A DNA stretch of 12,459 nucleotides from CAYXGZ01 sp964464755. Its GTDB lineage: Bacteria; Planctomycetota; MHYJ01; JACPRB01. Shown in pieces: positions 1 through 6,023 of this stretch; position 1 is the first letter of the stretch, and every line of letters starts with the position of its first letter. The stretch lies in NCBI GenBank assembly GCA_964464755.1, contig CAYXGZ010000077.1, positions 1 to 12,459 on the forward strand, in the 5' to 3' direction. Both the position numbers and the translations under genes were made by a program. The notes below the pieces were generated by a model that saw only the letters and a list, made by a program, of their open reading frames with translations, was not told where the DNA came from and did no database searches.

Positions 1-1637
1 AGGCCCCCGAGCTCGGCGACGCCGGGGCCGAGTTTGATGTCCGTGCCGCGGCCCGCCATGTTCGTGGCGATCGTCACGGCGCCCTTCTGGCCCGCGCGGG
101 CCACGATGTAGGCCTCCTTCTCGTGGTACTTCGCGTTGAGGACCTCGTGGCGGATGCCGCGCATCTTCAGGCGCTCGGCGAGCGCCTCGGACTTCGCGAC
201 GGAGGTCGTGCCGACGAGGATGGGCCGGCCCGTGGCGTGGAGGCGGGAGATCTCCTCCTCGATGGCGTCGAGCTTCTCCGACTCGGAGCCGTAGACGACG
301 TCGGGGTAGTTCTCCCGGAGCATCGGCCGGTTCGTCGGGACCTGGCAGACGTCGAGCTTGTAGATCTTGTCGAACTCGGTCGCCTCGGTCGCCGCGGTGC
401 CGGTCATGCCCGAGAGCTTGGAGTACATCTTGAAGTAGTGCTGGAGGGTGATCGTCGCGTAGGTCTGCGTCTCCTCCTGGATCTTCAGGCCCTCCTTGGC
501 CTCGACGGCCTGGTGCAGGCCGTCGCTCCAGCGGCGCCCGGGCATCATGCGGCCCGTGAACTCGTCGACGATGATCACCTCGCCCTGCTGGACGACGTAG
601 TCCTTGTCGAGCTTGTAGAGGTGGTGCGCCTTGACGGCGGTCTCGATGTGGTGCGGCCACTCCATGTTGTCGCCCGAGTAGAAGGAGCCGACGCCGACGA
701 GCGACTCGGCCTTCTCGATGCCCTGCTCCGTGAGCAGGACCATGTGCTCCTTCTCCTTCACCACGAAGTCGCCCGTGTGGATCTTCTCGCGGTCCTTGCC
801 GACGATCTCCTCGCCCCGCACGAGCTTGCGGGCCACGCGGTCGGCGACGTAGTACTTCTCCGGCGACTCCTCGGCCGGGCCGCTGATGATGAGCGGCGTG
901 CGGGCCTCGTCGACGAGGATGGAGTCCACCTCGTCCACGATCGCGAAGACGTGGCCGCGCTGGGCCTGGTCCTCCTTGCGGACCTTCAGGTTGTCGCGGA
1001 GGTAGTCGAAGCCGAACTCGTTGTTCGTGCCGTAGGTGATGTCCGCCCGGTAGGCCTCCTGGCGGTCCACGCCGCGGAGGCAGCGCAGGCGGTCCTCGCC
1101 GTCCGGGTGCTGCATCCGGTCGTAGAGGTAGGACTCCTCGTGGCCGATGCAGGCGACGGTCACGCCGAGCAGGTCGTACATCGGCCCGTTCCACTGGCAG
1201 TCGCGGCGGGCCAGGTAGTCGTTCACGGTGACGACGTGGACGCCCTTGCCCGTCAGCGCGTTCAGGTAGGCCGGCAGGGTCGCGACGAGCGTCTTGCCCT
1301 CGCCCGTGGCCATCTCGGCGATGCCGCCCTGGTGGAGCACCATGCCGCCGATGAGCTGCACGTCGAAGTGGCGCATGCGGAGGGCCCGGCGCGCGGCCTC
1401 GCGGCCCGCGGCGAAGGCCTCGGGGAGCACGGACTCCAGGGACTCGCCCTTGGCGAGGCGCTCCTTGAAGGACTTCGTGAGCTCGCGGAAGCCCGAGTCC
1501 GGGAGCGCCGACATTTTCTTCTCGAGCGGGTTGACGAGGTCGCGGACGACGATCCAGTGCTTGCGCAGCATGCGCTCGTTCTGGGTGCCGAAGACCTTGC
1601 CGAGGATCCTGCCGACGAATTCGACGACCTGTTCCAT
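1..1637 (-). CDS. secA: SecA preprotein translocase ATPase (N-terminal 545 residues; C-terminal part outside window)
   Basis: SecA is the cytoplasmic ATPase that drives unfolded preproteins through SecYEG. The reading frame is open from ATG at 1637 to the left edge. Visible motifs are Walker A MATGEGKT (residues 109-116, K115), the SecA signature YGTNNEFGFDYLRDN (202-216), Walker B with DEVD (235-238) followed by EARTPLIISG, and the second-helicase-domain motif NMAGRGTDIKLG starting at 526. Between the first motifs there is an insert of roughly 20-25 residues (about 169-192, containing SYLYDR and QHPDGEDRL) compared with E. coli SecA; similar inserts occur in some other phyla (from memory). 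The C-terminal wing, SecB/zinc-binding tail and stop codon are not in the window. The start is supported by homology from residue 1 and by AGAGG about 8 nt upstream. It follows the small gene at 1705-1995 by 67 bp and has no clear promoter of its own, so co-transcription is likely. Confidence 0.97.
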   Translation of the reverse strand, partial: MEQVVEFVGRILGKVFGTQNERMLRKHWIVVRDLVNPLEKKMSALPDSGFRELTKSFKERLAKGESLESVLPEAFAAGREAARRALRMRHFDVQLIGGMVLHQGGIAEMATGEGKTLVATLPAYLNALTGKGVHVVTVNDYLARRDCQWNGPMYDLLGVTVACIGHEESYLYDRMQHPDGEDRLRCLRGVDRQEAYRADITYGTNNEFGFDYLRDNLKVRKEDQAQRGHVFAIVDEVDSILVDEARTPLIISGPAEESPEKYYVADRVARKLVRGEEIVGKDREKIHTGDFVVKEKEHMVLLTEQGIEKAESLVGVGSFYSGDNMEWPHHIETAVKAHHLYKLDKDYVVQQGEVIIVDEFTGRMMPGRRWSDGLHQAVEAKEGLKIQEETQTYATITLQHYFKMYSKLSGMTGTAATEATEFDKIYKLDVCQVPTNRPMLRENYPDVVYGSESEKLDAIEEEISRLHATGRPILVGTTSVAKSEALAERLKMRGIRHEVLNAKYHEKEAYIVARAGQKGAVTIATNMAGRGTDIKLGPGVAELGG

Positions 1638-1639
1638 GA

Positions 1640-1701
1640 CCGGCCTCTGGAGCTGGGGACGGGGATCGGGACGGTGGGGACGCGCGGGCGGGCGGGGCCG
1701 G
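1640..1701 (-). other. Potential long-range base pairing that would mask the secA ribosome-binding region
   Basis: On the minus strand CCGGCC (1701-1696), four nt after the stop codon of the small gene, is complementary over 6 bp to GGCCGG (1645-1640), which overlaps the secA Shine-Dalgarno region and ends 2 nt before its ATG. One mismatch further out the match continues with one more G-C pair. The enclosed loop is about 50 nt and very C-rich. In DNA of this composition a 6-bp match can arise by chance, so this is only a candidate regulatory structure. Confidence 0.25.
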
Positions 1702-1704
1702 GGC

Positions 1705-1995
1705 TCAGGGCTTCGTGCGGAAGACCGGCAGGCGCCAGTCGTAGCGGACGTCGTCGCGGCGGTCGGTCGTGAAGACCGGCGCGGCCGCGGGGGCGTCGAG
1801 GACGGGAGCGGAGGCGGCGGGCAGGCCCGGGACCGGCGCGGCGCAGGGGGCCGGGGTCGCGGGCGGGTTCCCGAGCCGGACGCGGATCTCGGTCGCGAGC
1901 GCCTCGACGAGGAGATCCGCCGGGGCGGCCGCGGACAAGTCGGCGGCCGACCAGCCCAGCGAGGTGGCGATGACCACCGACAGCGCGGGATGCAT
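1705..1995 (-). CDS. Unknown 96-residue protein encoded immediately upstream of secA; possible secA leader
   Basis: I do not recognise a family. The ATG at 1995 sits 8 nt after a good -10 element. Codons are strongly G/C-ending, as in neighbouring genes. The protein has a mildly hydrophobic N-terminus (residues 4-14, no positive charge, so not a convincing signal peptide), a helical Ala/Leu-rich part with DLLVEALATEIRVRLG (27-42), a Pro/Ala linker with one Cys (43-74), and a basic/aromatic end RYDWRLPVFRTKP (84-96) right before TGA. It lies 67 bp upstream of secA on the same strand, the position secM occupies in E. coli. No sequence similarity to SecM is claimed. The terminal Arg-x-x-Pro at the stop and the pairing potential of the spacer suggest a regulatory leader, but it could equally be an unrelated small protein. 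Confidence 0.6.
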   Translation of the reverse strand: MHPALSVVIATSLGWSAADLSAAAPADLLVEALATEIRVRLGNPPATPAPCAAPVPGLPAASAPVLDAPAAAPVFTTDRRDDVRYDWRLPVFRTKP

Positions 1996-2003
1996 CGGGA
2001 ACC

Positions 2004-2032
2004 AGTATACGGCGGCCGGACCGGCCCGGCAA
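2004..2032 (-). promoter_or_regulatory. Promoter for the small gene and probably secA; predicted (near-)leaderless transcript
   Basis: Minus-strand -35 TTGCCG (2032-2027), a 17-bp spacer and -10 TATACT (2009-2004) form a good housekeeping-sigma promoter. The expected start point, about 7 nt after the -10, is 1996-1997, one or two nt before the ATG at 1995. No Shine-Dalgarno sequence can therefore be in the transcript. It lies in the 63-bp divergent region shared with the aminotransferase gene. Confidence 0.65.
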
Positions 2033-2043
2033 GGCGGCCCGCC

Positions 2044-2052
2044 TGCTAGACT
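2044..2052 (+). promoter_or_regulatory. Extended -10 element for the aminotransferase gene; predicted leaderless start
   Basis: TG-C-TAGACT is an extended -10 (TGn plus a 4/6 match to TATAAT) with no recognisable -35. A start point 7 nt downstream is the G of the GTG start codon at 2059. There is no Shine-Dalgarno sequence before that GTG. The TAG within this element is an in-frame stop, so the coding region cannot begin further upstream. Confidence 0.4.
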
Positions 2053-2058
2053 GTCGCC

Positions 2059-3225
2059 GTGCCCCCCACCTGGCCGCTCGACCCCGGGATCGACTTCCTC
2101 AACCACGGGTCCTTCGGCTCCTGCCCCCGCGAGGTGCAGGAGGCGCAGGACCGGACCCGCGCGAGGATGGAGCGGCAGCCCGTCCAGTTCTTCATCCGCG
2201 ACCTGCCCGCGCTGCGCGACGCGGCCCGGGCGGCGCTCGCGGCCTTCGTCGGCGCGCCCCCGGCGGAGCTCGCCTTCGTCCCCAACGCGACGGCCGGCGT
2301 CAACGCGCTCGTCGGGTCGCTCGACCTGCGCGCGGGCGACGAGGTCCTCGTCACCGACCACGAGTACAACGCGACGCGCAACGCGCTGGAGCACGCCGCC
2401 GCGAGGGCCGGCGCCCGGGTCGTCGTCGCGCCGCTCCCCTTCCCCCTCGCCTCGGCGGACGAGGCCGTCGCGGCGATCCTCGGGCGCGCGACGCCGCGCA
2501 CGCGCTTCGCCGTCCTCGACCACGTGACGAGCCCCACGGGGCTCGTGCTCCCGCTGGAGCGCCTCGTCGCGGAGCTGAAGAAGGCGGGCGTCGAGGTCGT
2601 CGTCGACGGGGCGCACGGGCCGGGCATGCTGGCGCTCGACCTGGGGAGGCTGGGGGCCGCGGGCTACACCGGCAACTGCCACAAGTGGGTCTGCGCGCCG
2701 AAGGGCGCGGCCTTCGTGCACGTCCCGGCGTCGCGCCTCGCGGCGCTGCGGCCGCCGGTGATCAGCCACGGCGCGAACGAGCCGCCGGGCCCCCGCTCGC
2801 GCTTCCACCTCGAGTTCGACTGGATGGGCACGGACGATCCGAGCCCCGCGCTCGCCGTGCCGGACGCGCTGCGCCTCCTGGGCTCGGCGCTCCCGGGCGG
2901 CTGGCCGGAGCTGATGAGGCGCAACCGGGCGCTGGCGCTCGAGGGGCGGAGGATCGTCGGGGAGGCGCTGGGGACGCCGCCCGCGGCGCCGGAGTCGATG
3001 ATCGGCTCGCTCGCGGCGATCCCGCTGCCGGGCACGTTCGGGCGCTCAACGGCGGGCGCGTTCGGGCTGGACCCGCTGCAGGAGCGGCTGCTGGCGGAGC
3101 ACCGGATCGAGGTGCCCGTGATCGCCTGGCCGGACGGGCGGCGCTTCGTGCGGATCTCGGCGCAGCTCTACAACTCGGCGGAGCAGTACGTCCGGCTCGC
3201 GGCCGCGCTCAAGAAGATCCTCTAG
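2059..3225 (+). CDS. PLP-dependent class V aminotransferase, isopenicillin-N-epimerase-like
   Basis: This 388-residue fold-type I PLP enzyme belongs to the aminotransferase class V group often annotated as isopenicillin N epimerase (CefD-like), which includes epimerases, desulfurases and lyases. The N-terminal FLNHGSFGSCP (13-23) is typical of CefD-like proteins. DHEYNATRN lies at 100-108. VDGAHGPG (182-189) carries the Asp expected to contact the PLP ring nitrogen, and GNCHKW (205-210) carries the likely Schiff-base lysine K209. FDWMGTDDPSPA is the later substrate-side motif. The start must be GTG at 2059: an in-frame TAG lies four codons upstream, and the next Met (37) would remove the FLNHGSFG motif. 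It is the only plus-strand gene here, divergent from the secA unit and convergent with pyrD. The substrate is unknown and nothing nearby suggests beta-lactam synthesis. Confidence 0.9.
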   Translation: MPPTWPLDPGIDFLNHGSFGSCPREVQEAQDRTRARMERQPVQFFIRDLPALRDAARAALAAFVGAPPAELAFVPNATAGVNALVGSLDLRAGDEVLVTDHEYNATRNALEHAAARAGARVVVAPLPFPLASADEAVAAILGRATPRTRFAVLDHVTSPTGLVLPLERLVAELKKAGVEVVVDGAHGPGMLALDLGRLGAAGYTGNCHKWVCAPKGAAFVHVPASRLAALRPPVISHGANEPPGPRSRFHLEFDWMGTDDPSPALAVPDALRLLGSALPGGWPELMRRNRALALEGRRIVGEALGTPPAAPESMIGSLAAIPLPGTFGRSTAGAFGLDPLQERLLAEHRIEVPVIAWPDGRRFVRISAQLYNSAEQYVRLAAALKKIL

Positions 3226-4190
3226 GCCTTCGCGGCGAGCGTCCCCACCAGGTCCGCGTAGCGCTTCACCCCCGCCTCCGCGAGCAGCTTCGACACGCCC
3301 TCGACGAGCCTCGAGCCGGTCTGCACGTCGACGAAGTTCGCGGTGCCGACCTGGACGGCCGACGCCCCCGCGACGGCGAACTCGAGGACGTCCTCGGGGC
3401 GGGAGATGCCGCCGATGCCGAGGATGGGCGTGCCGGGGAGCTTCGAGGCGATCTCCCAGACCATGCGCAGGGCGACGGGCTTGACGGCCGGGCCGGAGAG
3501 GCCGCCGGTGAAGCCGCCGAGCCGGGGGACGCGGCGCCTCCAGTCGACGGCGAGGCCCTTGAGGGTGTTGATGAGCGAGACGCCGTCGGCGCCGCCCTCC
3601 ATGGCGGCCCGGGCGACGGGCACGACGTCGGTGACGTTCGGCGTGAGCTTGGCGAAGATCGGCCGGCGGGTCGCGGCGCGGCAGAGTCGGACGACGCGCT
3701 CGGTCGAGCCCGGGTCGGTCGCGTGGTCGAGTCCGTGCGAGACGTTGGGGCAGCTGATGTTGAGCTCGAAGGCGTCCACGCGCGGGAGGCGGTCGAGGGC
3801 GGCGACGAGCTCGGCGTACTCCTCGACGGTCTCGCCGGAGACGGAGAGGACCAGCGCGCAGGGGTAGTCCTTCACCTCGGGGTAGCGCTTCTTGATCCAG
3901 CCCTCGAGCCCGTAGTTCTCGAGGCCGATCGAGTTGAGCATGCCGCCGGCGGTCTCCCAGACGCGCGGGGGCGGGTTGCCCTTGCGGGGGCGCTTGGTGA
4001 CGGTCTTCTCGACGACGCCGCCGAGCAGGCCGGGGTCGAGGACGGTGTCCATGAGCGCGCCCCAGGTGCCGGAGGCGACGAGGACGGGGTTGCGCAGGAC
4101 CAGGGGCCCGGCGCGGACGGCGAGGTCGGGCGCCGGTTCAGGCGCCCGGGCCGGGCGGCGCGGGGGCCGCGCCGGGGACTTTCGGGGCAT
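3222..4190 (-). CDS. pyrD: Dihydroorotate dehydrogenase, class 1B type (PyrD)
   Basis: PyrD oxidises dihydroorotate to orotate in pyrimidine synthesis, using FMN, in the cytosol. At 322 residues it has VLVASGTWG (36-44), TVTKRPRKGNPPPRVWET (63-80), LNSIGLENYG (85-94), FELNISCPNV (141-150) with C147 at the class-1 catalytic base position, LINTLKGLAVDW (207-218), SGPAVKP (232-238), GIGGI (258-262) and QVGTANF (280-286). Cys rather than Ser, and the overall pattern, fit class 1B, which normally pairs with PyrK for NAD+ reduction; no pyrK is in the window. The homologous core starts near residue 22, after a basic Pro-rich extension. ATG at 4190 is chosen because no ATG, GTG or TTG lies between it and the core and GGAG stands 7 nt upstream. 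This places its first 53 bp inside lspA. Confidence 0.95.
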   Translation of the reverse strand: MPRKSPARPPRRPARAPEPAPDLAVRAGPLVLRNPVLVASGTWGALMDTVLDPGLLGGVVEKTVTKRPRKGNPPPRVWETAGGMLNSIGLENYGLEGWIKKRYPEVKDYPCALVLSVSGETVEEYAELVAALDRLPRVDAFELNISCPNVSHGLDHATDPGSTERVVRLCRAATRRPIFAKLTPNVTDVVPVARAAMEGGADGVSLINTLKGLAVDWRRRVPRLGGFTGGLSGPAVKPVALRMVWEIASKLPGTPILGIGGISRPEDVLEFAVAGASAVQVGTANFVDVQTGSRLVEGVSKLLAEAGVKRYADLVGTLAAKA

Positions 4191-4752
4191 CGGGGTTCTC
4201 CGGGGCGTCGGCGCGCGGCATGGGCTCGGTGGGCCCCGCGGCGATGGCCTGGGTGGAGTTCCCCGGGTCCGCGGCCGCGGGCTTCTTCTTCTCGTCGAAG
4301 AGGAGCATCTCGAGCGACAGGAGCGCGACGCCGACGCAGATGTACGAATCGGCCAGGTTGAAGAGCGGCCAGACTCGGCCGTTCCAGTGGAACTTGATGA
4401 AGTCGCGGACCTCGCCGACGAGGATGCGGTCGGCCATGTTGCCGAGGGTGCCGCCGAGGATGAGGGCGAGGGACGCGGTGACGATCCAGTGCGGCTTCCG
4501 GAGCGAGAGGAAGATGGCGAGGATCGCGGGGACGGCGAGGACGGAGACGACGAGGAAGATCTGGCGGGCGCCGGGGAACATCCCGAAGACGATGCCGGGG
4601 TTCGTGGTGCGGCCGTAGCTGAAGAGTCCGTCGATGACGGGGACCTCGGCGCCGCCCTCGGGGATGGCCCGGAAGACGAGGTGCTTCGTCCAGAGGTCGA
4701 GGGCGGTGGCGGCCAGGGCGGCGACGGCGAAGGCGGTCCGGTGCCGGGTCAT
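4138..4752 (-). CDS. lspA: Lipoprotein signal peptidase LspA (signal peptidase II) with a Pro/Ala-rich C-terminal tail
   Basis: LspA is an inner-membrane aspartyl protease that removes the signal peptide of diacylglyceryl-modified prolipoproteins. The protein has 204 residues; most family members are about 150-170. Motifs are LDLWTK (18-23), NPGIVFG (51-57), GGTLGNMADR (100-109), VRDFIKFHW (115-123) and FNLADS (131-136). By comparison with Pseudomonas LspA the catalytic pair should be D117 and D135; D108 is also conserved. Four hydrophobic segments lie at roughly 7-25, 62-82, 88-106 and 133-152. Residues from about 155 on form a Lys- then Pro/Ala-rich tail, presumably cytoplasmic, whose last 17 codons overlap pyrD out of frame. 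It starts 22 bp after the TraR/DksA gene, with AGGA about 12 nt upstream. A likely substrate is encoded at 9818-10747. Confidence 0.96.
   Translation of the reverse strand: MTRHRTAFAVAALAATALDLWTKHLVFRAIPEGGAEVPVIDGLFSYGRTTNPGIVFGMFPGARQIFLVVSVLAVPAILAIFLSLRKPHWIVTASLALILGGTLGNMADRILVGEVRDFIKFHWNGRVWPLFNLADSYICVGVALLSLEMLLFDEKKKPAAADPGNSTQAIAAGPTEPMPRADAPENPDAPKVPGAAPAPPGPGA
4198..4201 (-). promoter_or_regulatory. Shine-Dalgarno for pyrD, inside lspA
   Basis: GGAG on the minus strand, 7 nt before the pyrD ATG at 4190, lies within the lspA coding sequence. It supports initiation inside lspA and hence a genuine 53-bp gene overlap. Confidence 0.6.
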
Positions 4753-4774
4753 GCGGGGACCGATCCTACCACGT

Positions 4775-5269
4775 TCAGGCCGCCCCTTCCTCCTTGGTCT
4801 TGCAGCCGATGCAGAGGCGGGCGTAGGGGATGGCCTTGAGGCGGGGCTTCGGGATCGGCTTGCGGCAGTTCTCGCAGACGCCGTAGGTGAGGTCCACGAT
4901 GCGCTCGAGGGCCTCCTCGATCTCCTGGAGCTCCTCGCCCTCGCTCTCCATGAGGCCGAGGGTGATGTCCTGCTCGAAGTTGTCGGTGCCCTGGTCCGCC
5001 ATGTGCATGGGGAGGCTGGAGAGGTCGCCGGAGCCGGAGTCCTTGAGGGCCTGGGTCTCGAGCTTGTCGACGTCCCCGCGGAGCTTGCGGCGGATGAGGA
5101 GGAGGACGGTGCGGAACTGGTTGAGCTCGTGCTTGGAGAGCGGGGTCTTGACCTTCTCGGGCTTCGGCGCGGCGGCCTTGGGGGCGGCCTTGGGGGCGGC
5201 CTTCGGACCGGAGCGGGCCTCCGCGGCCTTCGGCTTGGCCGGGCGGGCGGGCTTGGCCTTCCTGGGCAT
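4775..5269 (-). CDS. TraR/DksA-type zinc-finger regulator with Lys/Ala/Pro-rich N-terminal tail
   Basis: DksA/TraR proteins insert a coiled coil into the RNA polymerase secondary channel and modulate promoters, often with (p)ppGpp. This protein has 164 residues. Residues 1-42 are a low-complexity basic tail with PKAA repeats. About 45-75 and 98-127 form the two coiled-coil arms, joined by a tip with LPMHMADQGTDNF (86-98). The C-terminal zinc finger is complete: CENC (132-135) and CIGC (153-156), four cysteines spaced C-x2-C-x17-C-x2-C, with YGVC before it and KAIPYARLC leading in. It starts 19 bp after rpmC behind a strong Shine-Dalgarno, in the place where rpsQ usually sits, and is followed by lspA. 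Which promoters it acts on, and whether it needs ppGpp, cannot be read from the sequence. I leave the symbol blank because dksA proper is a narrower family. Confidence 0.9.
   Translation of the reverse strand: MPRKAKPARPAKPKAAEARSGPKAAPKAAPKAAAPKPEKVKTPLSKHELNQFRTVLLLIRRKLRGDVDKLETQALKDSGSGDLSSLPMHMADQGTDNFEQDITLGLMESEGEELQEIEEALERIVDLTYGVCENCRKPIPKPRLKAIPYARLCIGCKTKEEGAA
5172..5207 (-). repeat. Three 12-bp tandem repeats encoding PKAA units
   Basis: On the plus strand GCGGCCTTGGGG occurs at 5172-5183 and 5184-5195, followed by an imperfect third copy at 5196-5207. In frame on the minus strand these encode the PKAA repeats of the TraR/DksA N-terminal tail, so copy-number change would not shift the frame. 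Confidence 0.85.
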
Positions 5270-5273
5270 GGAT

Positions 5274-5280
5274 CCTCCTT
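5274..5280 (-). promoter_or_regulatory. Strong Shine-Dalgarno of the TraR/DksA gene
   Basis: AAGGAGG on the minus strand ends 4 nt before the ATG at 5269. It is among the strongest ribosome-binding sites in the window and fixes the start, so the Lys/Ala/Pro tail is translated. Confidence 0.75.
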
Positions 5281-5288
5281 GGGCCCGC

Positions 5289-5573
5289 CTACTTGGCGGC
5301 GGGGGTCGCCGGCTTCTTCGCCGGCGCGGCCTTGGACGCGGCCTTCTTCGCCGCGGCGGCCTCGGCGGCCTTGCGGTTCCGGCGGGCGCTGCGCTCGGTC
5401 TCGAGCCGCGCGATCTGGTGCCGGTGGAGACGGAAGGCGGCCGGGTTCTCGACGACGTCGGTGACGCGGCGGACCCGGAGGTCGAAGAGGGTCTTGCGGA
5501 TCCCGTCGAGCTCGCGGGAGAGCTCGTCGTCGGTCAGGGCCTGGAGGTTCTTCTTCTTGGCTTTGGCGGCCAT
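5289..5573 (-). CDS. rpmC: Ribosomal protein L29 (uL29) with basic Ala-rich C-terminal extension
   Basis: L29 sits beside the peptide exit on the large subunit, next to L23. The core is recognisable as the two-helix L29 fold: LQALTDDELSRELDGIRKTLFDLRV, split here as DDELSRELDG (14-23) and KTLFDLRV (27-34), then RLHRHQIARLETE (48-60), which matches the usual RxxRxxIARxxT region. It has 94 residues against about 60-70 in most bacteria. The excess is a tail rich in Lys/Ala/Pro from about residue 68. It follows rplP by 10 bp. The next gene should be rpsQ but is the TraR/DksA regulator, so the canonical S10 gene order ends here. Stop codon is TAG. Confidence 0.95.
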   Translation of the reverse strand: MAAKAKKKNLQALTDDELSRELDGIRKTLFDLRVRRVTDVVENPAAFRLHRHQIARLETERSARRNRKAAEAAAAKKAASKAAPAKKPATPAAK

Positions 5574-5583
5574 GGCGGATCCC

Positions 5584-5994
5584 CTAGCGCTTGCGCGCGA
5601 CCATGCGCGTCTTGAGCGAGACCTTGTGGGCGACGAGGTTGAGGACCTGCTTGGCGAAGTCCTCCCCGACGCCGGAGACCTCGTACAGGATGGTCCCCGG
5701 CTTGACGACGGCGGCGTAGTACTCCGGCTCGCCCTTGCCCTTGCCCATTCGGGTCTCGGCGGGCTTGGCGGAGATCGACTTGTGCGGGAAGACGCGGATG
5801 TAGAGGCGGCCCTCGGTGCCCATCGCGTGGGTCGCGGCGACGCGGCCCGCCTCGATCTCGCGGGCGGAGAGCCAGCCCAGCTCCATGCACATCAGCGCGA
5901 AGTCGCCGAACGAGACGCGGTTGCCCCGCGTGGCGACGCCCTTGTAGCGTCCGCGCTGCGTCTTGCGCCACTTGACCCGCTTCGGCATCAGCAT
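5584..5994 (-). CDS. rplP: Ribosomal protein L16 (uL16)
   Basis: L16 binds 23S rRNA near the A site and the central protuberance. The 136-residue length is normal. MLMPKRVKWRK opens the protein, RGRYKGVATRGN follows at 14-25, and the conserved PAETRMGKGKGEPEYY stretch with VVKPGTILYE comes later, ending in AHKVSLKTRMV. Two ATGs are possible (residues 1 and 3). The first is preferred because AAAGGA (6008-6003) lies 8 nt upstream, and MLMPKR is the usual opening. The 29-bp gap after rpsC is the longest inside the ribosomal cluster. Stop codon is TAG. Confidence 0.97.
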   Translation of the reverse strand: MLMPKRVKWRKTQRGRYKGVATRGNRVSFGDFALMCMELGWLSAREIEAGRVAATHAMGTEGRLYIRVFPHKSISAKPAETRMGKGKGEPEYYAAVVKPGTILYEVSGVGEDFAKQVLNLVAHKVSLKTRMVARKR

Positions 5995-6023
5995 GGGATC
6001 GGTCCTTTATCCTCGGTCGGTTC

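Noticed and set aside
1705..1760. Direct homology of the small protein's C-terminus to SecM or TnaC
   Set aside because: Only the terminal Pro, an upstream Arg and a nearby Trp are alike. The spacing differs from both, so only a functional analogy is proposed.
123..1772. Long plus-strand open frame rich in Leu/Val/Asp/Gly
   Set aside because: It is antisense to secA. The minus frame has all SecA motifs; the plus-strand frame is open only because of the high GC content.
1996..2808. Longer minus-strand version of the small gene, extending under the aminotransferase gene
   Set aside because: The promoter with its -10 at 2004-2009 lies inside this extension, and the upstream part has the Arg/Asp-rich composition of a shadow. 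ATG at 1995 is preferred.
4138..4190. lspA/pyrD overlap as a frameshift error
   Set aside because: Both proteins are complete over their conserved cores and have their own start or stop in the overlap, so no frameshift is needed.
2685..4361. Plus-strand open frame of over 550 codons overlapping the aminotransferase, pyrD and lspA
   Set aside because: It crosses three well-supported genes in other frames and has low-complexity Gly/Ala/Arg/Asp composition.
5172..5207. Tandem repeat considered as a regulatory or CRISPR-like repeat
   Set aside because: The units are only 12 bp with no spacers, and they are in frame inside a coding tail.
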